Assembly: GCF_014838715.1 (NCBI RefSeq)
Contig: NZ_CP061947.1
Coordinates: 5,632,001-5,696,000 of the forward strand
Direction: 5' to 3'
From: Algoriphagus sp. Y33
GTDB lineage: Bacteria > Bacteroidota > Bacteroidia > Cytophagales > Cyclobacteriaceae
Length of the DNA: 64,000 nt
Shown here: positions 8,567 through 17,128 of the stretch, in pieces
How positions within the stretch are numbered: position 1 is the stretch's first letter
Layout of the letters: the number at the start of each line of letters is the position of its first letter
The notes under the pieces: generated by a model
What the model was told of the DNA's origin: nothing
Databases searched by the model: none
Seen by the model: the letters and a program-made list of their open reading frames with translations, nothing else
Position numbers and translations under genes: made by a program

Positions 8567-9283
8567 TTAGAAGCTTTGAAGGATGAAAACAGTTGGGATT
8601 TTATGAAGATCAAGCGGGAGTTCTTTCCATTCTTGAGCGGTTTTGGTCAGGATCATTTCATCAGAACCCGTGATGTTTTTAGCGATGCACAATTTGGTCT
8701 GGGGAGCCAAAGTCTTCAGCAAATCCTCCAGTAATTGGTTGTTGCGAAATGGAGTTTCCATAAAGATTTGCGCTCTTTTCTCACGCAGCGATTCGGCTTC
8801 CAGCTTTTTGATAGCGGTAGATTTGTCTTTTTTGTCGATAGGCAGATAGCCATGAAAGGCAAATGACTGACCCGAAAACCCTGAACCCATCAATGCCATA
8901 AACATGGAACTCGGACCGGAAAGCGGCACTACCTGAATGCCTTTTTTATGTGCATGTTCTACTGCAAGTGCTCCGGGATCTGCGATGCCCGGGCAGCCTG
9001 CCTCGGAGATGATTCCTATATCTGCTCCGTTAATTAGGGGCTGCATCAGTCTATTGATAAACTCCGGTGAAGTGCCCTTATCCAAAATCTCCATATGGAT
9101 ATGATCTAGGTTCACGCCTAGTTTCAGACTGCTGATGTAACGACGGGCAGTCCGCATATTTTCCACCAGATAGACTTTGGTGTTTGTGATTACCTCTTTT
9201 ACCTGTGGGGTGATGACAGCATCTTGGGTATTGTCGGCCAATACATTGGGAATAAGGAAGAGTTTTCCTTTAGGTTTGGACAT
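8567..9283 (-). CDS. RsmI-like SAM-dependent methyltransferase (tetrapyrrole methylase fold)
   Basis: The 238-residue protein has the tetrapyrrole (corrin/porphyrin) methylase fold with the G-C-P-G-I-A-D-P-G motif near residue 95 and L-S-G-P-S-S near 120, then an E-T-P-F-R-N segment. It is nearest to RsmI, which 2'-O-methylates C1402 of 16S rRNA, but is about 45 residues shorter than E. coli RsmI and has a changed N-terminus. Bacteroidota often carry such a shorter paralogue beside a canonical RsmI, so the rRNA target is inference. It precedes the dipeptidase gene by 3 bp. Confidence 0.82.
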   Translation of the reverse strand: MSKPKGKLFLIPNVLADNTQDAVITPQVKEVITNTKVYLVENMRTARRYISSLKLGVNLDHIHMEILDKGTSPEFINRLMQPLINGADIGIISEAGCPGIADPGALAVEHAHKKGIQVVPLSGPSSMFMALMGSGFSGQSFAFHGYLPIDKKDKSTAIKKLEAESLREKRAQIFMETPFRNNQLLEDLLKTLAPQTKLCIAKNITGSDEMILTKTAQEWKELPLDLHKIPTVFILQSF

Positions 9284-9375
9284 TTTATAAGGTGATGTTT
9301 GAAAAAGAACGGGAAATTAGACTTTATTAAGTACAGAAACTATGTTCAATTAATATGAAACAGCCGGGATCGTGC

Positions 9376-10134
9376 CTATTTCAAAAACCTTCTGATTTCT
9401 TCTACTACCGCATCCGGTTGCTCGGCATGGAGCCAATGGCCTGCGTCTGCGATGAATTCCACTTCATTATTGGGGAAATATGCATCAATATCATCAAGAT
9501 CCGATTGCTGGATGTAGCTGGAATTGGAACCTGCCAAGAAAAGTGTAGGTCCTTCAAATTTTTGGCTTTCCGGAAGGGCTTTTCCTACTTCATTGATTTT
9601 CTCTGTGACGACAGGAAGGTTGATTTTCCACATAAATCCATCCGAATCCCTTCCCAGACTTTTTAGCAAAAATTGACGGACTCCGATTTCCGGAACGTAT
9701 TTGGCCAACTCATCATCGGCTTCTTTTCGGGATTGTATCTCAGCCAGATCCAGGGAATTTAATCCATCCAGAATGCTTTGGTGATGCACGGCATAATAGC
9801 GGGGTGCAATATCGGCTACGATCAGTTTTTCCACTTTCTCAGGATACTTCAGCGCAAAATTCATCGCTGTTTTGCCGCCCATAGAGTGTCCCATCAGAAA
9901 TGCTTTAGTCAAGCTTTCACTGTCCATGAGTTCTTTCAAGTCCTCCACCATCACCTCATAGTTCCACTCATCTGATTGGGGCGAATCACCGTGGTTTCGC
10001 TGATCTACAAGGTAAAGGGTAAAGTTGTCCTTGAGCTCTTTGGAGATGCTGAACCAATTGTCTGCCGAACCAAAAAGACCGTGAAGGATAATTAATGGCT
10101 TACCTGTGCCTATTTTTTTGAAGTTTAATTTCAT
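9376..10134 (-). CDS. Alpha/beta hydrolase, YbfF-like esterase
   Basis: The 252-residue cytoplasmic protein shows the alpha/beta hydrolase order: oxyanion region H-G-L-F-G-S near residue 19, D-Q-R-N-H-G-D-S near 45, nucleophile elbow G-H-S-M-G-G near 93 and catalytic His in G-H-W-L-H near the end. The HGLFGS and DQRNHG segments are characteristic of the YbfF/ABHD11 esterases, which act on short acyl esters including acyl-CoA. It is on the same strand as the RsmI-like and dipeptidase genes, 92 bp upstream of them. Confidence 0.88.
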   Translation of the reverse strand: MKLNFKKIGTGKPLIILHGLFGSADNWFSISKELKDNFTLYLVDQRNHGDSPQSDEWNYEVMVEDLKELMDSESLTKAFLMGHSMGGKTAMNFALKYPEKVEKLIVADIAPRYYAVHHQSILDGLNSLDLAEIQSRKEADDELAKYVPEIGVRQFLLKSLGRDSDGFMWKINLPVVTEKINEVGKALPESQKFEGPTLFLAGSNSSYIQQSDLDDIDAYFPNNEVEFIADAGHWLHAEQPDAVVEEIRRFLK

Positions 10135-10278
10135 TTTAGAGTTACGATTTGCGAAATACGATTTACGAGGTTCATTTGTATTCCAACCTCTATTAGTCTA
10201 TTCAATCTATTTTTACACAAATGGATATGATAAGCTACATCGGGCATCTGACATCCGACATTTTCAAATCTTCCAATT

Positions 10279-10995
10279 TTATTGCTCAAGCTTCCTCCTA
10301 TACATCTGAATGGTGTTTTCCAAGCCATAGTACAAAGCATCACATACCAATGCATGACCGATGGAAACCTCATCCAAATAAGGAATGCTTTGCTTCAGGA
10401 AGGCTAGATTCTGCAAGTCCAGGTCGTGTCCGGCATTCAGGCCAAGTCCCAATTCCCGCGCCACTTCTGCCACTTCCACATAAGGCTTCACCGCCGAATC
10501 ACGGTTGAGAGGATACCGGGAGGCATAGGGCTCGGTGTAAAGCTCCACACGGTCAGTTCCTGTAAGCTTAGCCGGCTCAAAGTATTTGATCTCCGGATTG
10601 ATGAAAATAGATACACGTACGCCTGATTCGTGAAGTTCTGCTACGATATCTTTCAGCATGCTTTGGTTTGAAATAGTGTCCCAACCGTTATTTGAAGTAA
10701 TCGCTGTAGGCGGATCAGGAACGAGAGTTGCCTGTGCTGGTTTGACCAAGCGTACAAGTTCCATGAAGCGATGGTCCGGATAGCCCTCGATGTTGAATTC
10801 TGTCGTGACTACTTTAGACAGATCGATCACATCCTGATAGCGAATGTGGCGTTCGTCAGGTCTTGGGTGGACGGTAATTCCTTGTGCTCCAAAGCGCTCT
10901 GCGTCCAGGGCAACTTTTACTACATTTGGATTGTCAGCTCCACGGGCATTGCGCAGAGTGGCGATCTTGTTAATATTTACGCTTAGCTTGGTCAT
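10279..10995 (-). CDS. pdxJ: Pyridoxine 5'-phosphate synthase
   Basis: PdxJ condenses 1-deoxyxylulose 5-phosphate with 3-amino-2-oxopropyl phosphate to pyridoxine 5'-phosphate, the last ring-forming step of the DXP-dependent vitamin B6 pathway. The ATG at 10995 gives 238 residues and the standard N-terminus ([16 protein letters not shown]); an upstream ATG would add 17 non-conserved residues. Family motifs are present: H-P-R-P-D-E-R-H-I near residue 43, the Glu in F-N-I-E-G-Y-P and N-A-G-H-D-L near 195. It is divergent from yqeY with only 62 bp between. Confidence 0.95.
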   Translation of the reverse strand: MTKLSVNINKIATLRNARGADNPNVVKVALDAERFGAQGITVHPRPDERHIRYQDVIDLSKVVTTEFNIEGYPDHRFMELVRLVKPAQATLVPDPPTAITSNNGWDTISNQSMLKDIVAELHESGVRVSIFINPEIKYFEPAKLTGTDRVELYTEPYASRYPLNRDSAVKPYVEVAEVARELGLGLNAGHDLDLQNLAFLKQSIPYLDEVSIGHALVCDALYYGLENTIQMYRRKLEQ

Positions 10996-11012
10996 ATCCG
11001 AGTCGAAAAAGG

Positions 11013-11051
11013 TATTTTTGTCTGAATTATTAGAAGTGTAACGCAAACTTA
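11013..11051. promoter_or_regulatory. Possible divergent promoters between pdxJ and the YqeY gene
   Basis: TATTTTTG at 11013-11020 on the plus strand and TAAGTTTG at 11051-11044 on the minus strand both fit the TAnnTTTG -7 box of Bacteroidota. Neither has a clear TTG element at the right distance, so confidence is low. Confidence 0.35.
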
Positions 11052-11057
11052 GGACTA

Positions 11058-11510
11058 ATGAGTTTAAAGCAGAAAATAGAAAGTGAAATTAAATCAGCAA
11101 TGATGGCCAAAGACAAAACCCGTTTGGGAGCTTTGAGATCTATCAAGTCGCTGATTCTTTTGGAAGAAACCAAAAGTGGAGCCAAAGCTGAAATCACCGA
11201 AGAAGATGAGTTGAAGTTGCTGACCAAAGCCGCGAAGCAGCGAAAAGATTCAGCTGATATCTACGAGCAGCAGTCCCGAACTGATTTATATGATGTGGAA
11301 ATGGCGGAGTTGAAGGTTCTTCAGGAATTCCTTCCAAAAGCCATGACTGATGAGGAAATCACCGCCGCAATCAAGGAAATAATTGCACAGACAGGTGCTT
11401 CCAGCCCCAAAGACATGGGTAAAGTAATGGGGGTTGCCAGCAAGAAGCTGGCAGGAAAAGCCGATGGCAAAGTGATCTCAGAGAAAGTGAAAGCTATACT
11501 GAACAGCTAA
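11058..11510 (+). CDS. GatB/YqeY domain-containing protein
   Basis: The 150-residue protein is a full-length YqeY: a helical protein with the N-terminal [13 protein letters not shown] motif (residues 15-27) and the C-terminal tRNA-binding-like tail that resembles the end of GatB (D-M-G-K-V-M-G and the lysine/alanine-rich G-K-A-D-G-K). Some homologues are thought to bind tRNA or act in amidotransfer, but the precise role is not established. It is the first gene of a tight block with CvpA (1-bp spacing) and the amidotransferase. Confidence 0.92.
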   Translation: MSLKQKIESEIKSAMMAKDKTRLGALRSIKSLILLEETKSGAKAEITEEDELKLLTKAAKQRKDSADIYEQQSRTDLYDVEMAELKVLQEFLPKAMTDEEITAAIKEIIAQTGASSPKDMGKVMGVASKKLAGKADGKVISEKVKAILNS

Positions 11511-11511
11511 G

Positions 11512-12060
11512 TTGAGCATAATAGATATTATTATAGTTGCCATTCTGGCCATGGGAGCCTTCGAAGGATTCCGTACAGGTTTCCTTCTTGGGGTTCTGGG
11601 TCTTTTTGGGTTTGTGATTGCCATTATCTTAGGGATATATTTTATGTCCCCTATGAATGACTGGTTGGCCGAAAATGTCACAGAATTCAATCTAGGATTT
11701 CCCATTTTCGGTTTTATAGTGATTTTTATTCTTACCCTGATTATCATTAGGATTGTGGGATGGTTACTGAAGCAGATAATGGATATGGTGCTTCTCGGCC
11801 CATTGGATGCCACGATCGGGGCTATTTTTGGTGTGGTGAAAGCCGCTTTTTTCATCAGTTTGTTCTTTTGGTTAGCAAGCCTCTTCAAGCTGGATATGCC
11901 TGAAAAGTGGATCAAGGATTCTGAGATGCTGTACTTTATTGAGCCAATTGCTCCTGCAATAGTGGCAGCGATAGAACCGTTTTTTCCAAGTGTTGAAGGG
12001 AGTTTGAAGCAGTTGGAAGAGATCGTGGAGGAAATCAAAGATGCTACTCTTACTAGATAA
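11512..12060 (+). CDS. CvpA-family membrane protein
   Basis: The 182-residue protein starts with TTG directly after the yqeY stop. It begins with a short acidic stretch followed by G-A-F-E-G-F-R-T-G, the CvpA signature (usually GxxxGFxxG), and has four membrane segments before a polar C-terminal tail. CvpA proteins are linked to colicin V secretion, purine-gene operons, envelope stress tolerance and biofilm, without a defined biochemical activity. The last 20 bp overlap the amidotransferase start at 12041, implying translational coupling. Confidence 0.88.
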   Translation: MSIIDIIIVAILAMGAFEGFRTGFLLGVLGLFGFVIAIILGIYFMSPMNDWLAENVTEFNLGFPIFGFIVIFILTLIIIRIVGWLLKQIMDMVLLGPLDATIGAIFGVVKAAFFISLFFWLASLFKLDMPEKWIKDSEMLYFIEPIAPAIVAAIEPFFPSVEGSLKQLEEIVEEIKDATLTR

Positions 12061-12628
12061 TTTCGATTCCTTCAGCCACATGCTGGCAGATTTGCTAAGG
12101 CAGACAGGCGAGGAATTACTTGTGCTCCGCAATGATGTGTCTTTGAAAGAAATCAAGAAGCTGGTGTTTGATGGGCTGATTTTGTCTCCGGGACCGGGAG
12201 TACCGTCTCAGGCAGGGAATTTGACGGAAATCTTATCCTACTATCATGACAAGATTCCTGTGCTGGGCGTTTGCCTTGGCCATCAGGCGATAGGTGAATT
12301 TTTTGGGGCAAAATTGAAAAAGAATACTGTTCCTACGCATGGGAAAGTCCATCAAATCCGAAAGGTGAATTCACATATCACAACGTCATTATTGCCTGAA
12401 CACTTTTATGTAACCCGATACCATTCGTTACAACTATATAATTTACCAAAGGAGCTGGAAGTGATTTTGGAAACTGAGTCCGGGGAAATCATGGGAATTG
12501 TGCACTGTGACTTGCCGATTCTGGGGATTCAGTATCACCCGGAAGCCTACTTGACGGAGTACGGATTGGATCTGATGAAGGGGTGGGTGGAAAGCATAAA
12601 AGTCGGCAGTCCGAAGGTGATTCTCTGA
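12041..12628 (+). CDS. Class I glutamine amidotransferase, TrpG/PabA type
   Basis: The 195-residue protein has the full amidotransferase triad context: L-S-P-G-P-G-V-P near residue 48, the nucleophilic Cys in G-V-C-L-G-H-Q near 77 and the His/Glu pair in Y-H-P-E-A-Y near 168. TrpG and PabA deliver ammonia to chorismate for anthranilate or 4-amino-4-deoxychorismate. No chorismate-binding partner (TrpE or PabB) is nearby, so the choice between tryptophan and folate synthesis is open. The start overlaps cvpA by 20 bp. Confidence 0.9.
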   Translation: MLLLLDNFDSFSHMLADLLRQTGEELLVLRNDVSLKEIKKLVFDGLILSPGPGVPSQAGNLTEILSYYHDKIPVLGVCLGHQAIGEFFGAKLKKNTVPTHGKVHQIRKVNSHITTSLLPEHFYVTRYHSLQLYNLPKELEVILETESGEIMGIVHCDLPILGIQYHPEAYLTEYGLDLMKGWVESIKVGSPKVIL

Positions 12629-12647
12629 TAGCTGTCTGGTTAGAGCT

Positions 12648-12729
12648 GGATAATTTCCCTAGTGTACTAGTAAAAATATCGGATAATTTCCCTAGTGTAC
12701 TAGTAAAAATATCGGATAATTTTACTAGT
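12648..12729 (+). promoter_or_regulatory. 33-bp tandem repeat with dyads, probable autoregulatory operator array of the ATPase gene
   Basis: Two identical 33-bp units lie at 12648-12680 and 12681-12713, followed by a partial third copy starting at 12714. Each full unit carries the dyad CTAGTGTACTAG (12659-12670 and 12692-12703), and the third has an in-register half site CTAGT at 12725. The last full dyad and the third half site also form a perfect 10-bp inverted repeat (ACTAGTAAAA at 12699-12708, TTTTACTAGT at 12720-12729). The array ends 24 bp before the ATPase ATG. The repeats are also open in frame with the gene (peptide unit DNFPSVLVKIS). Confidence 0.65.
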
Positions 12730-12753
12730 TTGGATTCAAATGGCTATTTTCTT

Positions 12754-13965
12754 ATGCGTCGAAAGCTTTTCAATGACCTATATCAACATCTCCCCAAAAA
12801 AGAGTTTACGATTCTTACAGGGGCGAGACAAACCGGTAAATCCACTTTATTGCGGGACTTAGAAAATGAGTGTAAAAAAGATAAGCTTCCCACCGTTTTC
12901 ATCAACTTGGAAAATAAAGAACTTTTAAGTCTCCTAGATGCTAACCCTCTGAATGTTTTATCATTCATTTCTTCTCAAAATCAACGCACAATCGTATTTA
13001 TTGATGAAATTCAATATTTGAGCGATCCTTCTAATTTTTTGAAGCATTTATTTGATGATCACGTTAGCCGCATCAAAATCGTAGCAAGTGGGAGTAGCGC
13101 GTTTTATCTGGATGATAAATTTAGAGACTCCTTAGCTGGGAGAAAGAGGATTTTTCAATTAAGAACTTGCGATTTCGAGGACTTTTTGACAATTCAGGAT
13201 AAGGTAGAGCTGTGGAATGAAGTACTGAATATTCGAAAATTATCAGGATATAAAAGCCTAATGATTGATCGGCTTAAAGTGGAATGGGAAAGGTTCATGA
13301 TCTATGGAGGTTATCCTTCAGTAGTAACTGAGCCTGACATCAAGGAGAAAAAAGAAATCCTAAGCGAAATACGTAACTCATTTATTAAACGGGATATTTT
13401 GGAAGCAGGAGTTCGTAACGAACTTGTTTTTCATCAATTATTCAAAATACTTGCAGGGCAGACTGGGCAGCTGGTTAATTTTAATGAATTAAGTAATACA
13501 CTTCGGGTGAGGAGTGAAACCATTCATAATTACTTGAGAGTAATGCAAGTGTGTTTTCATGTTGCATTGGTACGACCATTTTATTCGAATCTAAGAAAGG
13601 AACTGGTCAAAATGCCTAAAGTTTACTTTTTGGACAATGGTTTAAGAAACAGTCTAATCAATAACTTCCAGGATATTCCATCTAGAAGTGACCGTGGTGA
13701 ACTGTGGGAACAGACATTATTCAGGATCCTAGCGGATCAGCATGACCTTGATCATATTCGTTTTTGGCGAACAGCGGATGGAAAGGAAGTGGATTTTGTA
13801 TTACCCGATGCAGAAAACCCATTGGCCATTGAAGCAAAAGTGGATAAAAACTTAATCAAAGAGTCAAAATATCGAGTGTTTCAAGAAGCGTACCCGGCTA
13901 TCGAATTCAATTTTGGATATCTATACCCTTGGTCAGAAGATTTCTTTCGCAGAAATTTATTTTAA
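12754..13965 (+). CDS. AAA+ ATPase with DUF4143 C-terminal domain (copy 1)
   Basis: The ATG at 12754 gives 403 residues beginning M-R-R-K-L-F, the usual start of the family; the open frame extends upstream through the repeats but has no good start there. Walker A is G-A-R-Q-T-G-K-S-T (near residue 26) and Walker B is I-V-F-I-D-E-I-Q-Y. A sensor-like A-S-G-S-S-A segment follows, then a winged-helix region and the DUF4143 domain with K-V-Y-F-L-D-N-G-L-R-N and a terminal E-V-D...I-E-A-K motif resembling a PD-(D/E)XK core. These solitary ATPases are frequent in Bacteroidota and have no established function. The gene lies next to an unusual operator array. Confidence 0.88.
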   Translation: MRRKLFNDLYQHLPKKEFTILTGARQTGKSTLLRDLENECKKDKLPTVFINLENKELLSLLDANPLNVLSFISSQNQRTIVFIDEIQYLSDPSNFLKHLFDDHVSRIKIVASGSSAFYLDDKFRDSLAGRKRIFQLRTCDFEDFLTIQDKVELWNEVLNIRKLSGYKSLMIDRLKVEWERFMIYGGYPSVVTEPDIKEKKEILSEIRNSFIKRDILEAGVRNELVFHQLFKILAGQTGQLVNFNELSNTLRVRSETIHNYLRVMQVCFHVALVRPFYSNLRKELVKMPKVYFLDNGLRNSLINNFQDIPSRSDRGELWEQTLFRILADQHDLDHIRFWRTADGKEVDFVLPDAENPLAIEAKVDKNLIKESKYRVFQEAYPAIEFNFGYLYPWSEDFFRRNLF

Positions 13966-14074
13966 GGATTTGCCCAAACAAGATGACGCTATCCTGAGAT
14001 TTTCCCTTATAGAGCTATTGGATCTCCTTTTCAAAGCTCTTAAAAAATCAGGTATTCAACTCCTGCAAAATTCT

Positions 14075-14082
14075 TACCTTTG
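14075..14082 (+). promoter_or_regulatory. Possible -7 element for the RluA-family gene
   Basis: TACCTTTG fits the TAnnTTTG box about 100 bp before the ATG at 14184. No clear TTG element lies 19 bp upstream. The 13966-14183 space otherwise shows nothing recognisable. Confidence 0.35.
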
Positions 14083-14183
14083 TCATTGATTATGAAATCG
14101 AGCATTATTCTGAAAGTTACAAAGAGTAATGATTAAATACGCTGCGAGATTCCATCTGACAATTGAAAAATAGTTAATACCAG

Positions 14184-14918
14184 ATGAAAAAGAAGCCATT
14201 CACAGTTGTCTATGAGGACAACCACCTTTTGATAGTAAATAAAGCTGCCGGCATATTGGTGCAGGGAGATAAGACAGGCGATAAGACGTTGACCGATTAC
14301 CTCAAGGAATATATTGCCAAAAAGTACGACAAACCCGGAGCAGTTTTTTTACATCCTATTCACAGACTGGATAGACCGGTAAGTGGGCTGGTAGCTTTTG
14401 CCCGAACTTCCAAAGGACTGGAGCGCATGATGGAGCTTTTCCGCAAGAGGGAGATACATAAAGTTTATTGGGCCTTGGTAAAGCGAAAGCCCAAAGAAGA
14501 ATCCGGGAAATTGACGCATTACCTAGTCAAAGACGAGCAGAAAAATGTGGTGACGGCACACGACCGTGAAGTGCCGGGGTCGCAAAAAGCTGAGCTGAAT
14601 TACAAGACGTTGGGCTTTATGAATGATCATTGGCTGATCGAAGTACGCCCGGTTTCAGGCCGTCCACATCAGATCCGCGTACAGTTGGCATCAATGGGCA
14701 GTCCGATCCGTGGAGATATCAAGTATGGCTTTGCAAAGCCAAATCCTGATGCAAGCATCAACTTGCATGCATTCAATCTGGTGTTTGTTCACCCGATAAA
14801 AAAAGAGAAGCTTTACCTAAGAGCTGCTGTACCGGAAGAAGAATTCTGGGAGCAATTCCTTGAATTCGAAACCATAAAAACCAAAGATCAGCACTTGGAT
14901 AACTCCTTTAGCGGATAA
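14184..14918 (+). CDS. RluA-family RNA pseudouridine synthase
   Basis: The 244-residue protein is a stand-alone RluA-type catalytic domain without an S4 domain. The catalytic motif H-R-L-D-R-P-V-S-G has the Asp at residue 63, and the later G-R-P-H-Q-I-R-V-Q-L motif is intact. These enzymes isomerise specific uridines of rRNA or tRNA to pseudouridine. Which site it modifies cannot be told from sequence alone. A clear terminator follows at 14925, so the transcript ends here. Confidence 0.93.
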   Translation: MKKKPFTVVYEDNHLLIVNKAAGILVQGDKTGDKTLTDYLKEYIAKKYDKPGAVFLHPIHRLDRPVSGLVAFARTSKGLERMMELFRKREIHKVYWALVKRKPKEESGKLTHYLVKDEQKNVVTAHDREVPGSQKAELNYKTLGFMNDHWLIEVRPVSGRPHQIRVQLASMGSPIRGDIKYGFAKPNPDASINLHAFNLVFVHPIKKEKLYLRAAVPEEEFWEQFLEFETIKTKDQHLDNSFSG

Positions 14919-14924
14919 ATACTT

Positions 14925-14959
14925 AACCTCCGGGATTTCATTAATCTCGGAGGTTTTTT
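14925..14959 (+). terminator. Intrinsic terminator after the RluA-family gene
   Basis: Arms AACCTCCG (14925-14932) and CGGAGGTT (14948-14955) form a perfect 8-bp stem followed by a T-run. It separates the pseudouridine synthase from the SixA-like gene starting at 14967. Confidence 0.85.
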
Positions 14960-14966
14960 ACTTTTA

Positions 14967-15470
14967 ATGATGAAACAAACCCTAATTATCCTGGCTATAG
15001 CACTTTTTTTTGCTGCATGTTCAAGTGAGCAAAATCCAAAAACCATTTACATCGTCCGTCATGCTGAAAAGCAGTTGTCCGAAGATGATCCTGAGCTTTC
15101 TGTAGCGGGAAAAGCCCGAGCTGTGAAACTTTCCCAGATCCTAGCTGACAAGGAGATCAAGCACGTTTTTAGTACAGATTTCCGTCGAACAAGATTAACT
15201 GCGGAGCGGACCGCAAAAGAAGCTGGCGTAAAGATAGAAGTTTATGATCCTAAAGACCATGATCAACTAGTAGACCAGTTGCGGAGTTTAGAAGGAAATA
15301 TTTTAGTTGTTGGGCATAGCAATACGATTGGTCAAGTGGCCAATTATTTTGTAGGTGATGGTGAAAAATATGCTGATCTAAAGGATTTCGAATACAATTT
15401 CATTTACATAGTTAACCTCGAAAAAGACGGGAATTCGTCTGTTGAGAGGAAAACGTATAAGGATTATTGA
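14967..15470 (+). CDS. SixA/phosphoglycerate-mutase-like histidine phosphatase lipoprotein
   Basis: The 167-residue protein begins with a lipoprotein signal (hydrophobic run then F-F-A-A-C-S, Cys at residue 18). The histidine phosphatase motif Y-I-V-R-H-A-E-K follows (R-H-A), a T-D-F-R-R-T-R-L-T-A-E-R segment is conserved and the second catalytic His is in V-V-G-H-S-N-T. Such small members dephosphorylate phosphohistidine or small phosphoesters; being exported, this one probably acts in the periplasm. The substrate is unknown. Confidence 0.88.
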   Translation: MMKQTLIILAIALFFAACSSEQNPKTIYIVRHAEKQLSEDDPELSVAGKARAVKLSQILADKEIKHVFSTDFRRTRLTAERTAKEAGVKIEVYDPKDHDQLVDQLRSLEGNILVVGHSNTIGQVANYFVGDGEKYADLKDFEYNFIYIVNLEKDGNSSVERKTYKDY

Positions 15471-15556
15471 TCTGAGATAGTCTATGTCATTGTATCCACG
15501 ATTCAGACTTTCCTTTCCTGAATTTTTCCTTATCTTAAATCGGAATTTTAATTTCT

Positions 15557-17122
15557 ATGAATCGCCCAGAAAACCTCAGACAACTACAGGACAAAGCTAA
15601 AATTTGGGATATAGCCGTCATCGGCGGAGGATCCTCAGGACTCGGAGTGGCATTGGATGCTATATCCAGGGGACTTTCGGTTGTTCTTTTCGAAAAAGCC
15701 GATTTTGCCAAAGGCACATCCAGCCGCAGCACCAAACTTGTCCATGGAGGAGTAAGGTACCTTGCCCAAGGTGATGTGGGGTTAGTCTTTGAAGCACTAA
15801 AAGAGCGGGGCAAGTTGTTGAAAAATGCTCCTCATTTAGCCCATAACCAACCGTTTATTATTCCGGTCTTCACTGCCAAAGACCGGTTTATGTATAGTGT
15901 CGGCCTGAAAGTGTACGACTGGATGTCGGGACGGTTGAGTCTGGGGAAATCTCAGTTTATCTCGAAAGAAGAAACGCTCAAGCGACTTCCGGGGCTAAAA
16001 CCTGATGGCCTTTACGGAGGGGTAGTTTACCATGACGGGCAGTTTGACGATGCGCGGCTTGCGTTGAATCTCGCCCAGTCCGCAGATGAGGCAGGAACCT
16101 GTGTACTTAATTATGTCAGCGTAAATAGCCTAGTGAAGAATGCAGATGGGAAGATCACAGGGCTTCATGTCTCGGATAAACTGACACGGAAAAAATACGA
16201 AGTGAATGCAAAAATGGTGGTGAATGCAACGGGGGTTTTTGCGGATAAAATCCTAAAAATGGACAACCCTGAAGCATCAAAAATGATCCAGCCAAGTCAG
16301 GGGATCCATTTAGTCTTGGATCTTGACTTTTTGGGAGGTAAAGATGCACTGATGATCCCAAAAACCAGAGATGGGAGAGTGCTGTTTGCAGTTCCATGGC
16401 ATGGAAAGCTTGTGATAGGCACTACTGATACTCTGCGTGAAAAGCCGAAGCTGGAACCTGAAGCACTACAAAAGGAAATTGATTTTGTGCTGGAAACCGC
16501 TGCGGGCTATTTGGCTAAGAAGCCGACCAGAGCAGATGTGAAGTCCGTGTTTGCAGGTCTCAGACCTCTCGCAAGACCAAAAGAAGGCAGCACCAAAACC
16601 AAAGAGATCTCACGTTCCCACAAAGTGATTTTATCTGAAAGCGGTTTGGTCACATTGACCGGAGGCAAGTGGACGACTTTTAGAAAAATGGGAGAAGATA
16701 CGGTAGAATATTTCACCCAAGTGACAGGAGAAAAGCTCAAGAAAAGTAAGTCTTTGGATATGAAAATCCATGGTGCCACTAATCGGGTTCCTGCCGGGCA
16801 TTGGGGCATTTATGGTTTTGATGCCCAGCCTATCCAAGACTTACTAAATGAGAATAAGGCTTGGGAAGCAAAATTACATCCTGATTTTCCCAATATAGAA
16901 GCAGAGGTAATCTGGGCTGTAAGGGAAGAGATGGCCGTGAAGGTGGAAGATGTATTGGCGAGGAGGATCCGCATGCTTTTTTTGGATGCTCAGGCTGCCA
17001 TAGATACAGCTCTCAAAGTGGCCAAGTTGATGGCTGAAGAAATGGGGAAAGATGAACAATGGATAGAGTCGGAATTGGCTGACTTTCACAAGACAGCTTC
17101 GAAGTATTTGATAAAAAAATAA
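15557..17122 (+). CDS. glpD: Glycerol-3-phosphate dehydrogenase (FAD, aerobic)
   Basis: GlpD oxidises sn-glycerol 3-phosphate to dihydroxyacetone phosphate and passes electrons to quinone at the inner membrane. The 521-residue protein has the FAD motif I-G-G-G-S-S-G-L-G near residue 22, the family segment S-S-R-S-T-K-L-V-H-G-G-V-R-Y-L near 55 and the C-terminal DAO_C helical domain. Length is normal. It is the first gene of the glpD-glpK-glpF cluster, with 6 bp to glpK. The order supports a dedicated glycerol-use operon; no repressor gene is adjacent. Confidence 0.95.
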   Translation: MNRPENLRQLQDKAKIWDIAVIGGGSSGLGVALDAISRGLSVVLFEKADFAKGTSSRSTKLVHGGVRYLAQGDVGLVFEALKERGKLLKNAPHLAHNQPFIIPVFTAKDRFMYSVGLKVYDWMSGRLSLGKSQFISKEETLKRLPGLKPDGLYGGVVYHDGQFDDARLALNLAQSADEAGTCVLNYVSVNSLVKNADGKITGLHVSDKLTRKKYEVNAKMVVNATGVFADKILKMDNPEASKMIQPSQGIHLVLDLDFLGGKDALMIPKTRDGRVLFAVPWHGKLVIGTTDTLREKPKLEPEALQKEIDFVLETAAGYLAKKPTRADVKSVFAGLRPLARPKEGSTKTKEISRSHKVILSESGLVTLTGGKWTTFRKMGEDTVEYFTQVTGEKLKKSKSLDMKIHGATNRVPAGHWGIYGFDAQPIQDLLNENKAWEAKLHPDFPNIEAEVIWAVREEMAVKVEDVLARRIRMLFLDAQAAIDTALKVAKLMAEEMGKDEQWIESELADFHKTASKYLIKK

Positions 17123-17128
17123 CCCAAA

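Noticed and set aside
11478..12038. 186-codon open frame antisense to cvpA
   Set aside because: Low-complexity composition rich in Ile, Lys and Pro from the antisense of a membrane protein; the plus-strand gene is clear.
12648..12729. CRISPR-like repeat array
   Set aside because: The 33-bp copies are directly tandem with no spacers, only two and a part are present, and they abut a promoter/start region without cas genes.
12583..12753. Longer N-terminus for ATPase copy 1 starting inside the amidotransferase gene
   Set aside because: The extension consists of the repeat DNA translated by chance of open frame, lacks family similarity, and the M-R-R-K-L-F start at 12754 is typical.
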